Source: Amycolatopsis sp. NBRC 101858 (GTDB lineage: Bacteria > Actinomycetota > Actinomycetes > Mycobacteriales > Pseudonocardiaceae). From it: a DNA stretch of 64,000 nucleotides. Where the stretch lies: positions 2,046,001 through 2,110,000 of the forward strand of contig NZ_BSTD01000002.1 of the NCBI RefSeq assembly GCF_030269325.1, in the 5' to 3' direction. Under the pieces are notes generated by a model that saw only the letters and a list, made by a program, of their open reading frames with translations, did no database searches and was not told the DNA's origin. Within the stretch, counting starts at the first letter, position 1. Each line of letters opens with the position of its first letter. A program made the position numbers and the translations under genes. Below are positions 33,934 through 41,738 of the stretch, in pieces.

Positions 33934-34968
33934 TCAGCGCAGGGACGGCGGAGCAGTACTGCCGCGAAGGACTAGTCGGGTCCCGAGAATCGCCGGAGAT
34001 GTCGCGATTTTTCCACCGGACAATCTCGCCAGCAGGAGGCGGCCGGCCCGCTCGCCGAGCTCCGCGACGGGCTGCGCGACCGTGCTCAGCTCGAGCAGGT
34101 CGGCGAGGTCGTGATTGTCGAACCCCAGCACCGAGACGTCCGCCGGCACCCGCAGCCCGGCCCGGCGCAGCGTCCGCAGCGCCCCGAACGCCATTTCGTC
34201 CGACGCGGCGAACACCGCGGTCGGCCGGCGGGGCAGGCCGAGGAGGTCGCTCATCGCGCGCTCCCCGCCCGCGACGGTGAAGCCGCCCCCAGCCTCGAAG
34301 GCCGGCTCCGGCTCGCGCCCGTCCTCCCGGCACACCGCGTGGTAGACCTCGCGGTAGGCGGCCAGCCGCCGCAGCGGAGTCGTGAACCCGAGCGGGATCG
34401 GGGCGTTCTCGCCGATGTACGCGATTTCGCGGTGGCCCAGCTGGACGAGGTGGCGCATCGCGGTCACCGCCGCGCCGTGGTCGTCGATCCCGACGGAGTC
34501 GCCCCACGGCTCCTCGGTGCCGATCGTGACGAGCGGGACGTCGAGGCCCAGCAGCTGCTCGCGCTCGGTCTCCGTCAGGGGCAGGGAGAGCACGAGCACC
34601 GCGTCGACCCGGCGGCGCAGCGGCAGGCCGGCGAAGAACCGCTCGCGGCCCGGGTCGTCGCCGAGGTTGTAGAGCAGCAGGCTGATGCCGGCGTCGCGCA
34701 GCACCCGCTCGACGCCGGAGATGATCCGCGAGAAGTACCAGCGGTCGACGTAGGGCACGATCACGCCGACCGTCCCGGTCCGGCCCGTGGCCAGGCTCGA
34801 CGCGGCGGGCGAGATGGCGTACCCGAGCTCCGCGGCGGCCGCGAGCACCCGCGTCCGCGTGCCGTCGGCCACGCCGGGCACCCCGCGCAGGGCCCGCGAC
34901 ACGGTGGCCGCCGAGACACCCGCCAGCCGCGCCACGTCGTCGAGCTTGTCCGGCATCCCGTGCCCCAT
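33934..34968 (-). CDS. LacI-family transcriptional repressor
   Basis: A 344-residue repressor. The helix-turn-helix and hinge read DVARLAGVSAATVSRALRG (residues about 10-28), followed by a periplasmic-binding-like sugar domain with VGVIVPYVDRWYFSRI and FAASDEMAFGALRTL. ATG 34968 or ATG 34956 is possible; neither has a strong ribosome site. A perfect TTGCAAGCGCTTGCAA operator lies 3 nt upstream, so autoregulation is likely. It is divergent from the solute-binding lipoprotein gene it probably represses. The inducer is presumably a sugar. Confidence 0.9.
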   Translation of the reverse strand: MGHGMPDKLDDVARLAGVSAATVSRALRGVPGVADGTRTRVLAAAAELGYAISPAASSLATGRTGTVGVIVPYVDRWYFSRIISGVERVLRDAGISLLLYNLGDDPGRERFFAGLPLRRRVDAVLVLSLPLTETEREQLLGLDVPLVTIGTEEPWGDSVGIDDHGAAVTAMRHLVQLGHREIAYIGENAPIPLGFTTPLRRLAAYREVYHAVCREDGREPEPAFEAGGGFTVAGGERAMSDLLGLPRRPTAVFAASDEMAFGALRTLRRAGLRVPADVSVLGFDNHDLADLLELSTVAQPVAELGERAGRLLLARLSGGKIATSPAILGTRLVLRGSTAPPSLR

Positions 34969-34971
34969 TCG

Positions 34972-34987
34972 TTGCAAGCGCTTGCAA
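34972..34987. promoter_or_regulatory. LacI-family operator 1
   Basis: TTGCAAGCGCTTGCAA is a perfect 16-bp palindrome with the central CG and TGCAAGCGCTTGCA core typical of LacI/GalR-family operators. It abuts the repressor start and should mediate autoregulation. Confidence 0.82.
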
Positions 34988-35005
34988 CCGTCTGCGTCTT
35001 TACCA

Positions 35006-35052
35006 TTGACACTGCCCTTGATCAAGGATAATCATCAATGCAAGCGCTTGCA
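35006..35052 (+). promoter_or_regulatory. Promoter and LacI-family operator 2 for the binding-protein gene
   Basis: TTGACA (35006-35011) and GATAAT (35027-35032), 15 nt apart, make a near-consensus housekeeping promoter. TGCAAGCGCTTGCA (35039-35052), a perfect 14-bp palindrome, falls at the expected transcription start, so repressor binding would block initiation. CCTTGATCAAGG (35016-35027), another palindrome, sits between the promoter boxes. Confidence 0.75.
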
Positions 35053-35082
35053 ATGCGTTGCCTGTCCGGCAAGGAGGCCGCC

Positions 35083-36369
35083 ATGCGCCAGTTCCTCCCC
35101 CTCACCGGTGCGACGTTGCTCGCCGCCACCGCGCTCGCCGCGTGCTCGTCGGCCTCCGGCCTGACGATCAACCTGTACATCTCCCCGGAGGACCACCTCC
35201 AGACAGTGGTGGACCGGTGCACGCAGGAGGCCGCGGGCCGGTACAAGATCGTCTACAACAAGCTGCCGCGCGGCGCGGACGGCCAGCGCGAGCAGATGGT
35301 CCGCCGGCTCGCCGCAGGCGACACCTCGCTGGACGTGCTCGGCCTCGACGTCACGTGGGTGCCGGAGTTCGCCGAAGCGGGCTGGGCCGAGGAGTGGACC
35401 GGCGCGAACGCGGCGGCGGCCACGCGGGACGTGCTGCCGGGGCCGCTGGCCACCGCCAAGTGGAACGGAAAGCTCTACGGCGCGACGAAGAACACGAACG
35501 TCCAGCTGCTCTGGTACGACGACCGGATCACGCCGTCGCCGCCGAAGACGTTCGACGAGCTCATGACGCAGGCACAGCAGCTGAAGGCCGCCGGGAAGCC
35601 GTACCAGGTCGTGTTCACCGGCGCGCAGTACGAAGGGCTGGTCGTCTTCTACAACACGCTGGTCGCTTCCGCGGGCGGCCACATCCTGTCGGACGACGGC
35701 AAGTCCGTGGTGATGGACGACGGCGCGGTCCGCGCGCTTTCGCTGTTGAAGACGATCACCACGGCGGGGATCACGGACCCGTCGCTGACGAACCAGAAGG
35801 AGGACGACATCCGCCAGGCGTTCCAGCGCGGCCAGGCGGCGACGGAGCTGAACTGGCCGTTCGTGTACGCCTCCTACGCGAAGGAGAAGCCGCAGGACCT
35901 GGCGCACTTCAAGTGGACGCGCTACCCATCGGTGGTCGCCGGCCAGCCGAGCCGCGTCACGATCGGCGGGTTCAACCTGGCGGTCTCGACGTATTCGCAG
36001 CACAAGCCGGAGGCGTTCGAGGCAGCGCTGTGCCTGCGCAACGCGACTTCGCAGAAGTACCAGGCCCTGGTCGACGGCATCCCCCCGAGCATCGCATCGA
36101 TCTACAGCGACAACGCACCGTTGGACACCGCGAAGCCGGCGGACCCGAAGGAAAATCCGACAATGGCCGACCAGTACCCGATGAAGGGCGACATCCAGGC
36201 GGCCTTGACGGACGCGGCGGTCCGTCCCCTGACCCCGGCGTACCAGAACCTGTCGACGGTGATTTCGAAGGTCCTGTCACCCCCGGCGGAGATCGACGTC
36301 CAGGCAACGGCGAAAGAACTGCGCGAGCGGTTGACGGACGCATTGAACTCGCGAGGAATCATCCCGTAG
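35083..36369 (+). CDS. ABC transporter sugar-binding lipoprotein
   Basis: A 428-residue extracellular solute-binding protein of family 1 (LpqY/MalE-like). The lipobox LAAC puts the lipidated Cys at residue 21. LDVLGLDVTWVPEFAEAGW and TEAGA-like middle segments fit the sugar-binding fold. ATG 35083 is chosen because AAGGAGG lies 6 nt upstream; the in-frame ATG at 35038 sits inside the operator. No permease or ATPase gene follows, so the subunits must be encoded elsewhere or shared. Trehalose or maltodextrin are plausible ligands, unproven. Confidence 0.88.
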   Translation: MRQFLPLTGATLLAATALAACSSASGLTINLYISPEDHLQTVVDRCTQEAAGRYKIVYNKLPRGADGQREQMVRRLAAGDTSLDVLGLDVTWVPEFAEAGWAEEWTGANAAAATRDVLPGPLATAKWNGKLYGATKNTNVQLLWYDDRITPSPPKTFDELMTQAQQLKAAGKPYQVVFTGAQYEGLVVFYNTLVASAGGHILSDDGKSVVMDDGAVRALSLLKTITTAGITDPSLTNQKEDDIRQAFQRGQAATELNWPFVYASYAKEKPQDLAHFKWTRYPSVVAGQPSRVTIGGFNLAVSTYSQHKPEAFEAALCLRNATSQKYQALVDGIPPSIASIYSDNAPLDTAKPADPKENPTMADQYPMKGDIQAALTDAAVRPLTPAYQNLSTVISKVLSPPAEIDVQATAKELRERLTDALNSRGIIP

Positions 36370-36406
36370 CCCTCCGGCCGCTCGCGCCCCGTGAGAGACT
36401 GGGCGT

Positions 36407-36952
36407 GTGCTGGGCGGTCAAGCCGAACACCCGGAGCTCTGGGCTTTCCTGTCATCGCTGTGCCCCGGCGACCTGCTTTCCGGCACCGTCGCGGCGATCG
36501 AACGGTTCGGCGTGTTCGTGGCGCTGGACGACGGTCCCGGCCACCCGGTCTTCCCCGGCGTCGGATTCGTCTCCTATCCCGAGCTGTCTTGGCGGCGTTT
36601 CGAAGCCGCCACCGACGTCGTGCGTACTGGCCAACGCGTCTCCGGTGAGTTCCTCCAGTTCGACACGTGGAACCTCGAGGCCCGGCTTTCCTTGCGGGCG
36701 ACGCAGCCGGATCCTTTCCAGGCCTTCGCCGACATCGCGGCGGCGGGGCAGGAACTGCCCGGCTTCGTCACCAAGCTGACGCCGTTCGGCCTTTTCGTCG
36801 AGGTCGCCGACGGAATCGAGGGCCTGGTCGAGCTGTCCGGACTGCCACCCAAAGGCATCCAGGCCGGCAACGCGGTCAGGGTGGTCATCACACAGATCGA
36901 CCGAGAGCGACGCCGCCTCACCTTGTCCTGGCCCAACCGCGACGGCTTGTAG
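36407..36952 (+). CDS. Protein with two S1 RNA-binding domains
   Basis: A 181-residue protein with two OB-fold S1 repeats. GDLLSGTVAAIERFGVFVAL begins the first (about residues 20-95), and LPGFVTKLTPFGLFVEVADG the second (about 112-175). It probably binds RNA or associates with ribosomes. The GTG start has no strong ribosome site. It lies 37 nt after the lipoprotein gene and converges on the dehydrogenase gene 11 nt away. Specific function unknown. Confidence 0.85.
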   Translation: MLGGQAEHPELWAFLSSLCPGDLLSGTVAAIERFGVFVALDDGPGHPVFPGVGFVSYPELSWRRFEAATDVVRTGQRVSGEFLQFDTWNLEARLSLRATQPDPFQAFADIAAAGQELPGFVTKLTPFGLFVEVADGIEGLVELSGLPPKGIQAGNAVRVVITQIDRERRRLTLSWPNRDGL

Positions 36953-36963
36953 TGATTCGCTGG

Positions 36964-38325
36964 TCAGAGGCGGATCGGCTTCTTGTTCATGAATTCCTCG
37001 ATCCCCAACGGCCCCAATTCCCGCCCGATCCCCGACCGCTTGATCCCTCCAAAGGGCAAATCCGCCTCCGACCCACCCGACTTGTTCAGATAAACCATCC
37101 CCGCCTCGATCCGCCGGGCCACCCGCACCGCCCGTTCCCGATCGGTCCCGAACACGCTGGCCCCCAGCCCGAACGGCGTGTCGTTCGCCAGTGCGATCGC
37201 CTCTTCCTCGGTCTCCGCGCGGAACACCAGCACCACCGGCCCGAAGATCTCCTCGTGGTACGCCGCCATCTCCGGGGTCACGTCGGTGAGCACCGTCGCC
37301 TCCAGGAACGCCCCCGGCCCCGGCACCCGCCGCCCTCCCGCGCGCAAGGTCGCCCCCTCGCGGATCGCCGTCTCGACCTGGGCCGCCACCTCCTCCGCCG
37401 CCGCGATCGAGGCCAGCGGCGGGAGCGTCGTCGACGGGTCGGCCGGGTCGCCCGGTACGTAATACTCCGCCACGCGCTTGGCCAGCCGGTCCACGAACTC
37501 GTCGTACAACTCGCCGAGCACGATCATCCGCTTGGGCGCGTTGCACGACTGGCCGCAGTTGCGCATCCGGGCGGTCGCGGTGACCTTGACCGTCTCGTCC
37601 AGGTCGTCGGTGTCCAGCACGATCAGCGGGTCGGACCCGCCCAGCTCCAGGACGCACTTCTTGAGGTTCCGCCCGGCTTCCGCCGCGACCGAGATCCCCG
37701 CCTGCTCGCTGCCGGTCAGCGAGACGCCGACCAGGCGCGGGTCGGCGAGCATCCACGGCACCTGGCGGCTCGACGCGAACACGTTCACGTAGGCGTCCGA
37801 CGGCACCCCCGCGTCCCGCAGCACGCTCTCGATCGCCGCCGCCGAGCGCGGGCAGATCGACGCGTGCTTGAGCAGGATCGTGTTGCCCAGCACCAGGTTC
37901 GGCGCGACGAACCGGGCGACCTGGTACGCCGGGAAGTTCCACGGCATGACACCGAGCAGCGCCCCGATCGGCTCCTTCGTCAGCACGGCCTCGCCGCCGC
38001 GGATCGGGATCGGCTCGTCGGCCAGCAGGTCCGGGCCGCGGTCGCCGTAGTACCGGAAGATGTCGACGACGACGCCGACCTCGCCGCGGCCTTCGTTGAT
38101 CCGCTTGCCCATTTCGAGGGTCATGATCGCGGCCAGCTCGTCGGCGCGTTCGGCGAACAGCTCCGCCGCGCGCAGCACGATCGCGGCCCGCTCGGCGACC
38201 GGCCGGGCGCACCAGGCCGCGAACCCGCCGTGGACGCGCTCGATCGCGGCCCGGACCTCCTCGTCGGTCGCGTTGGGGATCTCCTCCACGAGTTCACCGG
38301 TGGCGGGGTTGGTGACGGAATACAT
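36964..38325 (-). CDS. NAD(P)-dependent aldehyde dehydrogenase (succinate-semialdehyde type)
   Basis: A 453-residue ALDH. VMPWNFPAYQ is the cofactor segment, SLTGSEQAG the Rossmann turn, LELGGSDP holds the general base Glu, and CGQSCNAPKR the nucleophile Cys (second Cys). The C-terminal PFGGIKRSGIGRELG is typical of GabD/YneI-like succinate-semialdehyde dehydrogenases. The substrate is inferred. An inverted repeat 39 nt upstream may bind a GntR-type regulator. Confidence 0.9.
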   Translation of the reverse strand: MYSVTNPATGELVEEIPNATDEEVRAAIERVHGGFAAWCARPVAERAAIVLRAAELFAERADELAAIMTLEMGKRINEGRGEVGVVVDIFRYYGDRGPDLLADEPIPIRGGEAVLTKEPIGALLGVMPWNFPAYQVARFVAPNLVLGNTILLKHASICPRSAAAIESVLRDAGVPSDAYVNVFASSRQVPWMLADPRLVGVSLTGSEQAGISVAAEAGRNLKKCVLELGGSDPLIVLDTDDLDETVKVTATARMRNCGQSCNAPKRMIVLGELYDEFVDRLAKRVAEYYVPGDPADPSTTLPPLASIAAAEEVAAQVETAIREGATLRAGGRRVPGPGAFLEATVLTDVTPEMAAYHEEIFGPVVLVFRAETEEEAIALANDTPFGLGASVFGTDRERAVRVARRIEAGMVYLNKSGGSEADLPFGGIKRSGIGRELGPLGIEEFMNKKPIRL

Positions 38326-38363
38326 GGCGGTCTCCTCTGCCCGGGCCGACTGCTGCGCCTACT

Positions 38364-38376
38364 GCATACTGTATAC
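38364..38376. promoter_or_regulatory. Operator-like inverted repeat upstream of the ALDH gene
   Basis: GCATAC-T-GTATAC is a 6+1+6 inverted repeat with one mismatch, in an AT-richer patch (ACTGTATACATCA) between divergent genes. The form resembles GntR-family sites. The regulator is not nearby. Confidence 0.45.
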
Positions 38377-38444
38377 ATCATGGGATCGTCGGTCGACACC
38401 CGCGCGGCGGTACCGCGCGCCGCGTGATCGACTATCGTTCTCGC

Positions 38445-38879
38445 ATGACGCTGGAGATCACCGGCGGAACCCCTTTCTCCGCCCTGGCAACGCAAAGCTG
38501 GACCCGCTGCTACGCAGGTGGCGCGATCACTTTCGGCTGTCCCGGGCGCACGTACGAACGCGCACCGCGGGTCTGGGGCGGCCGTGGCCTCGGCCTGCCC
38601 GAAGACGAGCTGCCGGCCTTCGCCGCCCAGCTCAAGCGCGTCATGAAACACGAGGCGTACTGGCTGGCGCGAGCCGACTGCCCGGACCGCCGGGCAGGTG
38701 ACGCGGCCCGCTGGTCACCGGGCCGGTACGACGACGAAGACGGCTTCGTCTACTTCGCGGGCCCGTGCACGCACGGCGATCCGTGGCCGGGTTACCGGCC
38801 GACGGAAGAGTTCACGCTAACGCTCCCGCACGTCCGGGGCTTGCGGATCCGGGTGGCCGCATACCTGGCGGCCGGGTGA
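38445..38879 (+). CDS. Hypothetical protein
   Basis: A 144-residue protein of unknown family. It is predicted soluble, with GGAITFGCPGRTYERAPRVW, a Cys-containing CPDRRAG and a C-terminal beta-strand LPHVRGLRIRVAAY. The ATG at 38445 gives MTLEITGG. A TATCGT hexamer 7 nt upstream could be a -10 box for a leaderless transcript; GTG 38424 is the alternative start. Its stop overlaps the next gene by GTGA. Confidence 0.62.
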   Translation: MTLEITGGTPFSALATQSWTRCYAGGAITFGCPGRTYERAPRVWGGRGLGLPEDELPAFAAQLKRVMKHEAYWLARADCPDRRAGDAARWSPGRYDDEDGFVYFAGPCTHGDPWPGYRPTEEFTLTLPHVRGLRIRVAAYLAAG

Positions 38880-39385
38880 CCCGGAATGTCCTGAATGACT
38901 CATTCAAGTCATCGGCGACCCGGTTCGGCAGCCCGGTGATCCGCCGAGCCATCCGGGCCGGCGCCATCGCCGCCGTGGTGAGCGGGATACCGTCGACCGC
39001 CCACGCGCTCCACACCGGCCACGACCTCCTCGCCGCGACCCGCGCGGCCGGGACGCTGCTCCCCGGCCGGCGCGACCGGCCCGGCGTCGCCGCCGGGCTG
39101 ATCGCGCACGCCGTCGTCTCGGCCGCCTGGACCGGGGTCCTCGCCGCGACCGCCCGCCGCCACCGCCTCGGACTGCTCCGGGGCGCGGCCGCCGGGCTCG
39201 CGATCGCGGCGCTGGACCTGGGCGTAGCCGGCCGGGCCTACCCGGCCGTGCGGGCGCTTCCCCGCGCCCCGCAGGTCCTGGACCACCTGGTCTTCGGCGC
39301 CGTCACCGGCGCGCTCCTGGACCGTCCACACGGGACGGATCAGGGCACGACCTGGACGACGTCACCCGGGTGCAGCGAGTTGTAG
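38876..39385 (+). CDS. Small hydrophobic membrane protein, unknown
   Basis: A 169-residue protein with hydrophobic helices near residues 25-45, 70-90 and 100-115. GTG 38876 overlaps the preceding stop by GTGA, but GTG 38936 is also possible because a 15-bp palindrome (38892-38906) occupies the first codons. The 3' end runs 46 nt into the convergent L,D-transpeptidase gene, an unusually long overlap, so its real end or existence needs caution. No family recognised. Confidence 0.55.
   Translation: MTRNVLNDSFKSSATRFGSPVIRRAIRAGAIAAVVSGIPSTAHALHTGHDLLAATRAAGTLLPGRRDRPGVAAGLIAHAVVSAAWTGVLAATARRHRLGLLRGAAAGLAIAALDLGVAGRAYPAVRALPRAPQVLDHLVFGAVTGALLDRPHGTDQGTTWTTSPGCSEL
38892..38906. repeat. 15-bp palindrome TGAATGACTCATTCA
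   Basis: TGAATGACTCATTCA is a perfect inverted repeat around a central C, lying between a stop and likely internal start. It looks like a dispersed intergenic palindrome or operator. Confidence 0.6.
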
Positions 39386-39777
39386 AACGTCACCGCGGCC
39401 GCGTGCGAAAGGTGCACGCACCCGTGCGACTTCACCTTCAGGCTGCCCTGGTGGAACGCCACGCCGGTGTTCGTGAAGAACACCGAGTACGGCATCGGCC
39501 CGTTGAACTGCTTGCTGTAGTGGTCGATGTCCTTGTACTGCACGTGGAACGTCCCGACCGGCGTCGGGTACTTCGCGAGCCCCACGGTGATCGGGACCCC
39601 GCCGTAGGTGACGTGGCCGGCACCGTCGGTCAGCCACGCCGTATTCGAACTGCGCTGGACACAGGCCTTCGCGGCGGCACTGCACGGCGTCGATGCCGCT
39701 TCGGCCGTTCCCGCGAACGCCAAGGTCCCCGCCATCGCGGCAACCCCGCCCAGTAGTGCGATCATCCTCCGGTTCAT
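39340..39777 (-). CDS. Secreted L,D-transpeptidase (YkuD domain)
   Basis: A 145-residue exported protein. The signal peptide covers about residues 1-28 (AGTAEA cleavage zone). The YkuD motif is complete: HQGSLKVKSHGCVHLS contains the conserved His, the SHGC nucleophile Cys and following Arg-like region. It is short, a catalytic domain only, without LysM or Ig domains. The predicted role is making 3-3 cross-links in peptidoglycan. It lies downstream of the WXG100/muramidase-like gene on the same strand, both acting on the wall. Confidence 0.88.
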   Translation of the reverse strand: MNRRMIALLGGVAAMAGTLAFAGTAEAASTPCSAAAKACVQRSSNTAWLTDGAGHVTYGGVPITVGLAKYPTPVGTFHVQYKDIDHYSKQFNGPMPYSVFFTNTGVAFHQGSLKVKSHGCVHLSHAAAVTFYNSLHPGDVVQVVP

Positions 39778-39829
39778 CGCGCGCCTCCCGTTGTCGTTCG
39801 GCTACAGGAGGTAAGGTGCCCAGTTTTGC

Positions 39830-39848
39830 GATCTTCGAACCGAAGATC
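39830..39848 (-). terminator. Hairpin over the stop of the WXG100/muramidase-like gene
   Basis: GATCTTCG (39830-39837), loop AAC, CGAAGATC (39841-39848) form a perfect 8-bp stem that includes the TGA of the gene at 39847. On the minus strand an A-rich stretch follows instead of a T-tract, so termination is uncertain. Confidence 0.45.
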
Positions 39849-40764
39849 ACCGAGCGGGTTGCGACAGCTGGAGGAACTCGTTCTGCTCACGGTCGTAGCG
39901 CTGGGTCAGGCCGTTGCCGTAGCGGTCCCACCAGTTCGCCGTGTGGCCGCCCTGGCGGGTGGTCGTGTCCCCGTAGATCTGGCGGTCGTACTCGATGCGC
40001 GCGTCGTGGAACTCCTGCTGGAACTGCTCGGGCGTGAGGCCCTGCGCGTGCTGGACCGCCGCGTCGCTGATCGAGTTCGAGCTGCGGACGATGTCGTCGC
40101 CCGCCATGTGGTTGAGGATCGCGCGGACGCCGCCGGCGCCGCGCATGTGCGCGCCGGACATGACCGCGGCCTGGGCGCCGGCATCGGTGAAGTTGAGCGC
40201 GCCCGCGGTGCGTGCGTTCGCGGTCATCAGGTCGGAGACGACGGCGCGCTCTTCCGCGCTGCCGATGCCGTACTGCTCGCGCGCGGCGATGATCCGGTCG
40301 TAGCCGTTGTGCATGTTCTGCCGGAAGCCGTAGGCCTCCGGCACGCCGCCCTGCTCTCCCGTGGCGCCTTCGGAGCGCATGATCGAGTCGACGACCCGCG
40401 GGTCGAGCTGCGGCGGTGCCGCCGCGGCCGCCGCTCCCCCGCCACCCTGCTGCGCCTGCTGCCCGCCGCCGTACGCTTGCGCGACGTCGGAGTCGGCCGC
40501 GTTGTACCCGTTCGCGGCCGTCTGGACGTTCTGGTTGACGTTCGTGATCAGGCTCAGGAACTTCTGCAGCGCGCTCCCCAGCGAAGAGTGCAGCGCCGAG
40601 TTCGCGGCGGCGACCCCGCTGCCGATGCCGGCGAACGACATCGCGTCCAGCACCAGGCTCTCCAGGTCGCGGGTGGTCGACAGGAAGGACGACCCGACTT
40701 CCTCGACCGCCTTGGCGACCGTCCCCATTTCGGTGGTTTCGGCGCGGTAGGCCCCGGCACTCAT
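39847..40764 (-). CDS. WXG100-like protein with C-terminal muramidase-like domain
   Basis: A 305-residue protein. Residues 1-100 are two helices of WXG100-type size starting MSAGAYRAETTEMG, followed by an Ala/Gly/Gln linker (about 98-122). The C-terminal domain opens with DSIMRSEGATGEQGG, where Glu after RS could be catalytic as in GH108-like lysozymes. NARTAGALNFTDAGAQAAV and a late GHTANWWDRYGNGLT add family-like features. The domain assignment is tentative. ATG 40764 follows GGAGGGA. No signal peptide is seen, so T7SS export is plausible. Confidence 0.65.
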   Translation of the reverse strand: MSAGAYRAETTEMGTVAKAVEEVGSSFLSTTRDLESLVLDAMSFAGIGSGVAAANSALHSSLGSALQKFLSLITNVNQNVQTAANGYNAADSDVAQAYGGGQQAQQGGGGAAAAAAPPQLDPRVVDSIMRSEGATGEQGGVPEAYGFRQNMHNGYDRIIAAREQYGIGSAEERAVVSDLMTANARTAGALNFTDAGAQAAVMSGAHMRGAGGVRAILNHMAGDDIVRSSNSISDAAVQHAQGLTPEQFQQEFHDARIEYDRQIYGDTTTRQGGHTANWWDRYGNGLTQRYDREQNEFLQLSQPAR

Positions 40765-40898
40765 GGTCTGCTCCCTCCGGACACCGGCTGTGCGCATCGA
40801 GAATTCCCCACCGGACGATCCCGGCACACGGCCGAATTACCCACCCGCCACGGCCGCGGTACCGGCAGGACTGACCACTCCGGCGCTAAAGTCGGGGT

Positions 40899-41204
40899 AT
40901 GGACAAGCCCCAGGACGAGCCGGACGTCGTGGACGCCGAGATCGTCGACGAGACGCCGACCGCCGCGCTGGCGATCCCCTCGCCGCCGCTGCCGGACCCG
41001 GACTACAGCGAGGGTGGCGTGCCCAGCTTCGACTTCGTCCGCGACAAGATCGAGAACCGCTACACGACGTCGCTGGGCGCCGCCGACGTGGCCGGGCTGG
41101 GCACGGAGAACACCGCCGAAGCCCTCGACAAGAAGATCGCCGACCGCGACCAGGCCGCCAAGGACCGGCTGGCCGAGATCCGCCGCTCGATGCGCGGCGA
41201 GTAG
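40899..41204 (+). CDS. Hypothetical acidic protein
   Basis: A 101-residue soluble protein. The first 40 residues are acidic and Pro-rich (DVVDAEIVDETP), with helical segments near the C-terminus (AEALDKKIADRDQAAKDRLAEIRRS). It is divergent from the WXG100-like gene across 134 nt. This pairing is seen around T7SS loci, but a role is not known. No family recognised. Confidence 0.65.
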   Translation: MDKPQDEPDVVDAEIVDETPTAALAIPSPPLPDPDYSEGGVPSFDFVRDKIENRYTTSLGAADVAGLGTENTAEALDKKIADRDQAAKDRLAEIRRSMRGE

Positions 41205-41205
41205 C

Positions 41206-41652
41206 TCAGCCGAAGATCGCGACCGGATCGCCGGTGTACCAAGCGTTTTCGATCCGCACGCGGCGCATCACCCAGCGGTCGCCGTCGCGGACCAGCGTGA
41301 CGTCGTAGCGGTTCTTCAGCAGCGCGTGCTTGCCGTGGTCGTCGCTCAGCAGGTGCTGGGCCTCGACCAGGGCCGTCAGCCGCGCGGTGTCGCCGTCCAC
41401 CTCGACGCGCGGGTTGGTGACCTGGTGCGTCGTGTCGACGCGGCCCTCGAACAGCGCGAGGATCGTGTCGACGATCGCGTCCCGGCCCGTCATCAGCGGC
41501 GGCTCGGCGCCCCAGCGCGCGGCCGCCGGCCGGAAGTCCAGCTCCGCGTCGGCGGCGAACGACGACGCGAACAGCTCACGGTCCTTGAGGTCCTGGCCGA
41601 GGCCGAAGCGGTAGAGGGCGTCGACGATCTCGACGCGGTCATCGTGGTTCAT
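41206..41652 (-). CDS. NTF2-like (SnoaL_4-type) protein
   Basis: A 148-residue cone-fold protein with ALYRFGLGQDLKDRELFASSFAADAELDF, DAIVDTILALFEG, and THQVTNPRVEVDGDTARL. These resemble polyketide cyclase or dehydratase-like NTF2 proteins. The catalytic residue cannot be named. ATG 41652 is the normal domain start. It is divergent from the LysR gene with 86 nt between, so LysR may regulate it. Confidence 0.82.
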   Translation of the reverse strand: MNHDDRVEIVDALYRFGLGQDLKDRELFASSFAADAELDFRPAAARWGAEPPLMTGRDAIVDTILALFEGRVDTTHQVTNPRVEVDGDTARLTALVEAQHLLSDDHGKHALLKNRYDVTLVRDGDRWVMRRVRIENAWYTGDPVAIFG

Positions 41653-41738
41653 GGCTCCAGCCTCACCGCGCCCGCGAAGCCGATCAACGCGCTTCTGTGT
41701 GACGATCGTGAAGCAGGGATTGACGGTGGAGGGGCGGG

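Noticed and set aside
35038..35082. In-frame ATG at 35038 as the lipoprotein start
   Set aside because: It lies within the LacI operator and would add 15 residues before a normal signal peptide. The ATG at 35083 has an AAGGAGG site.
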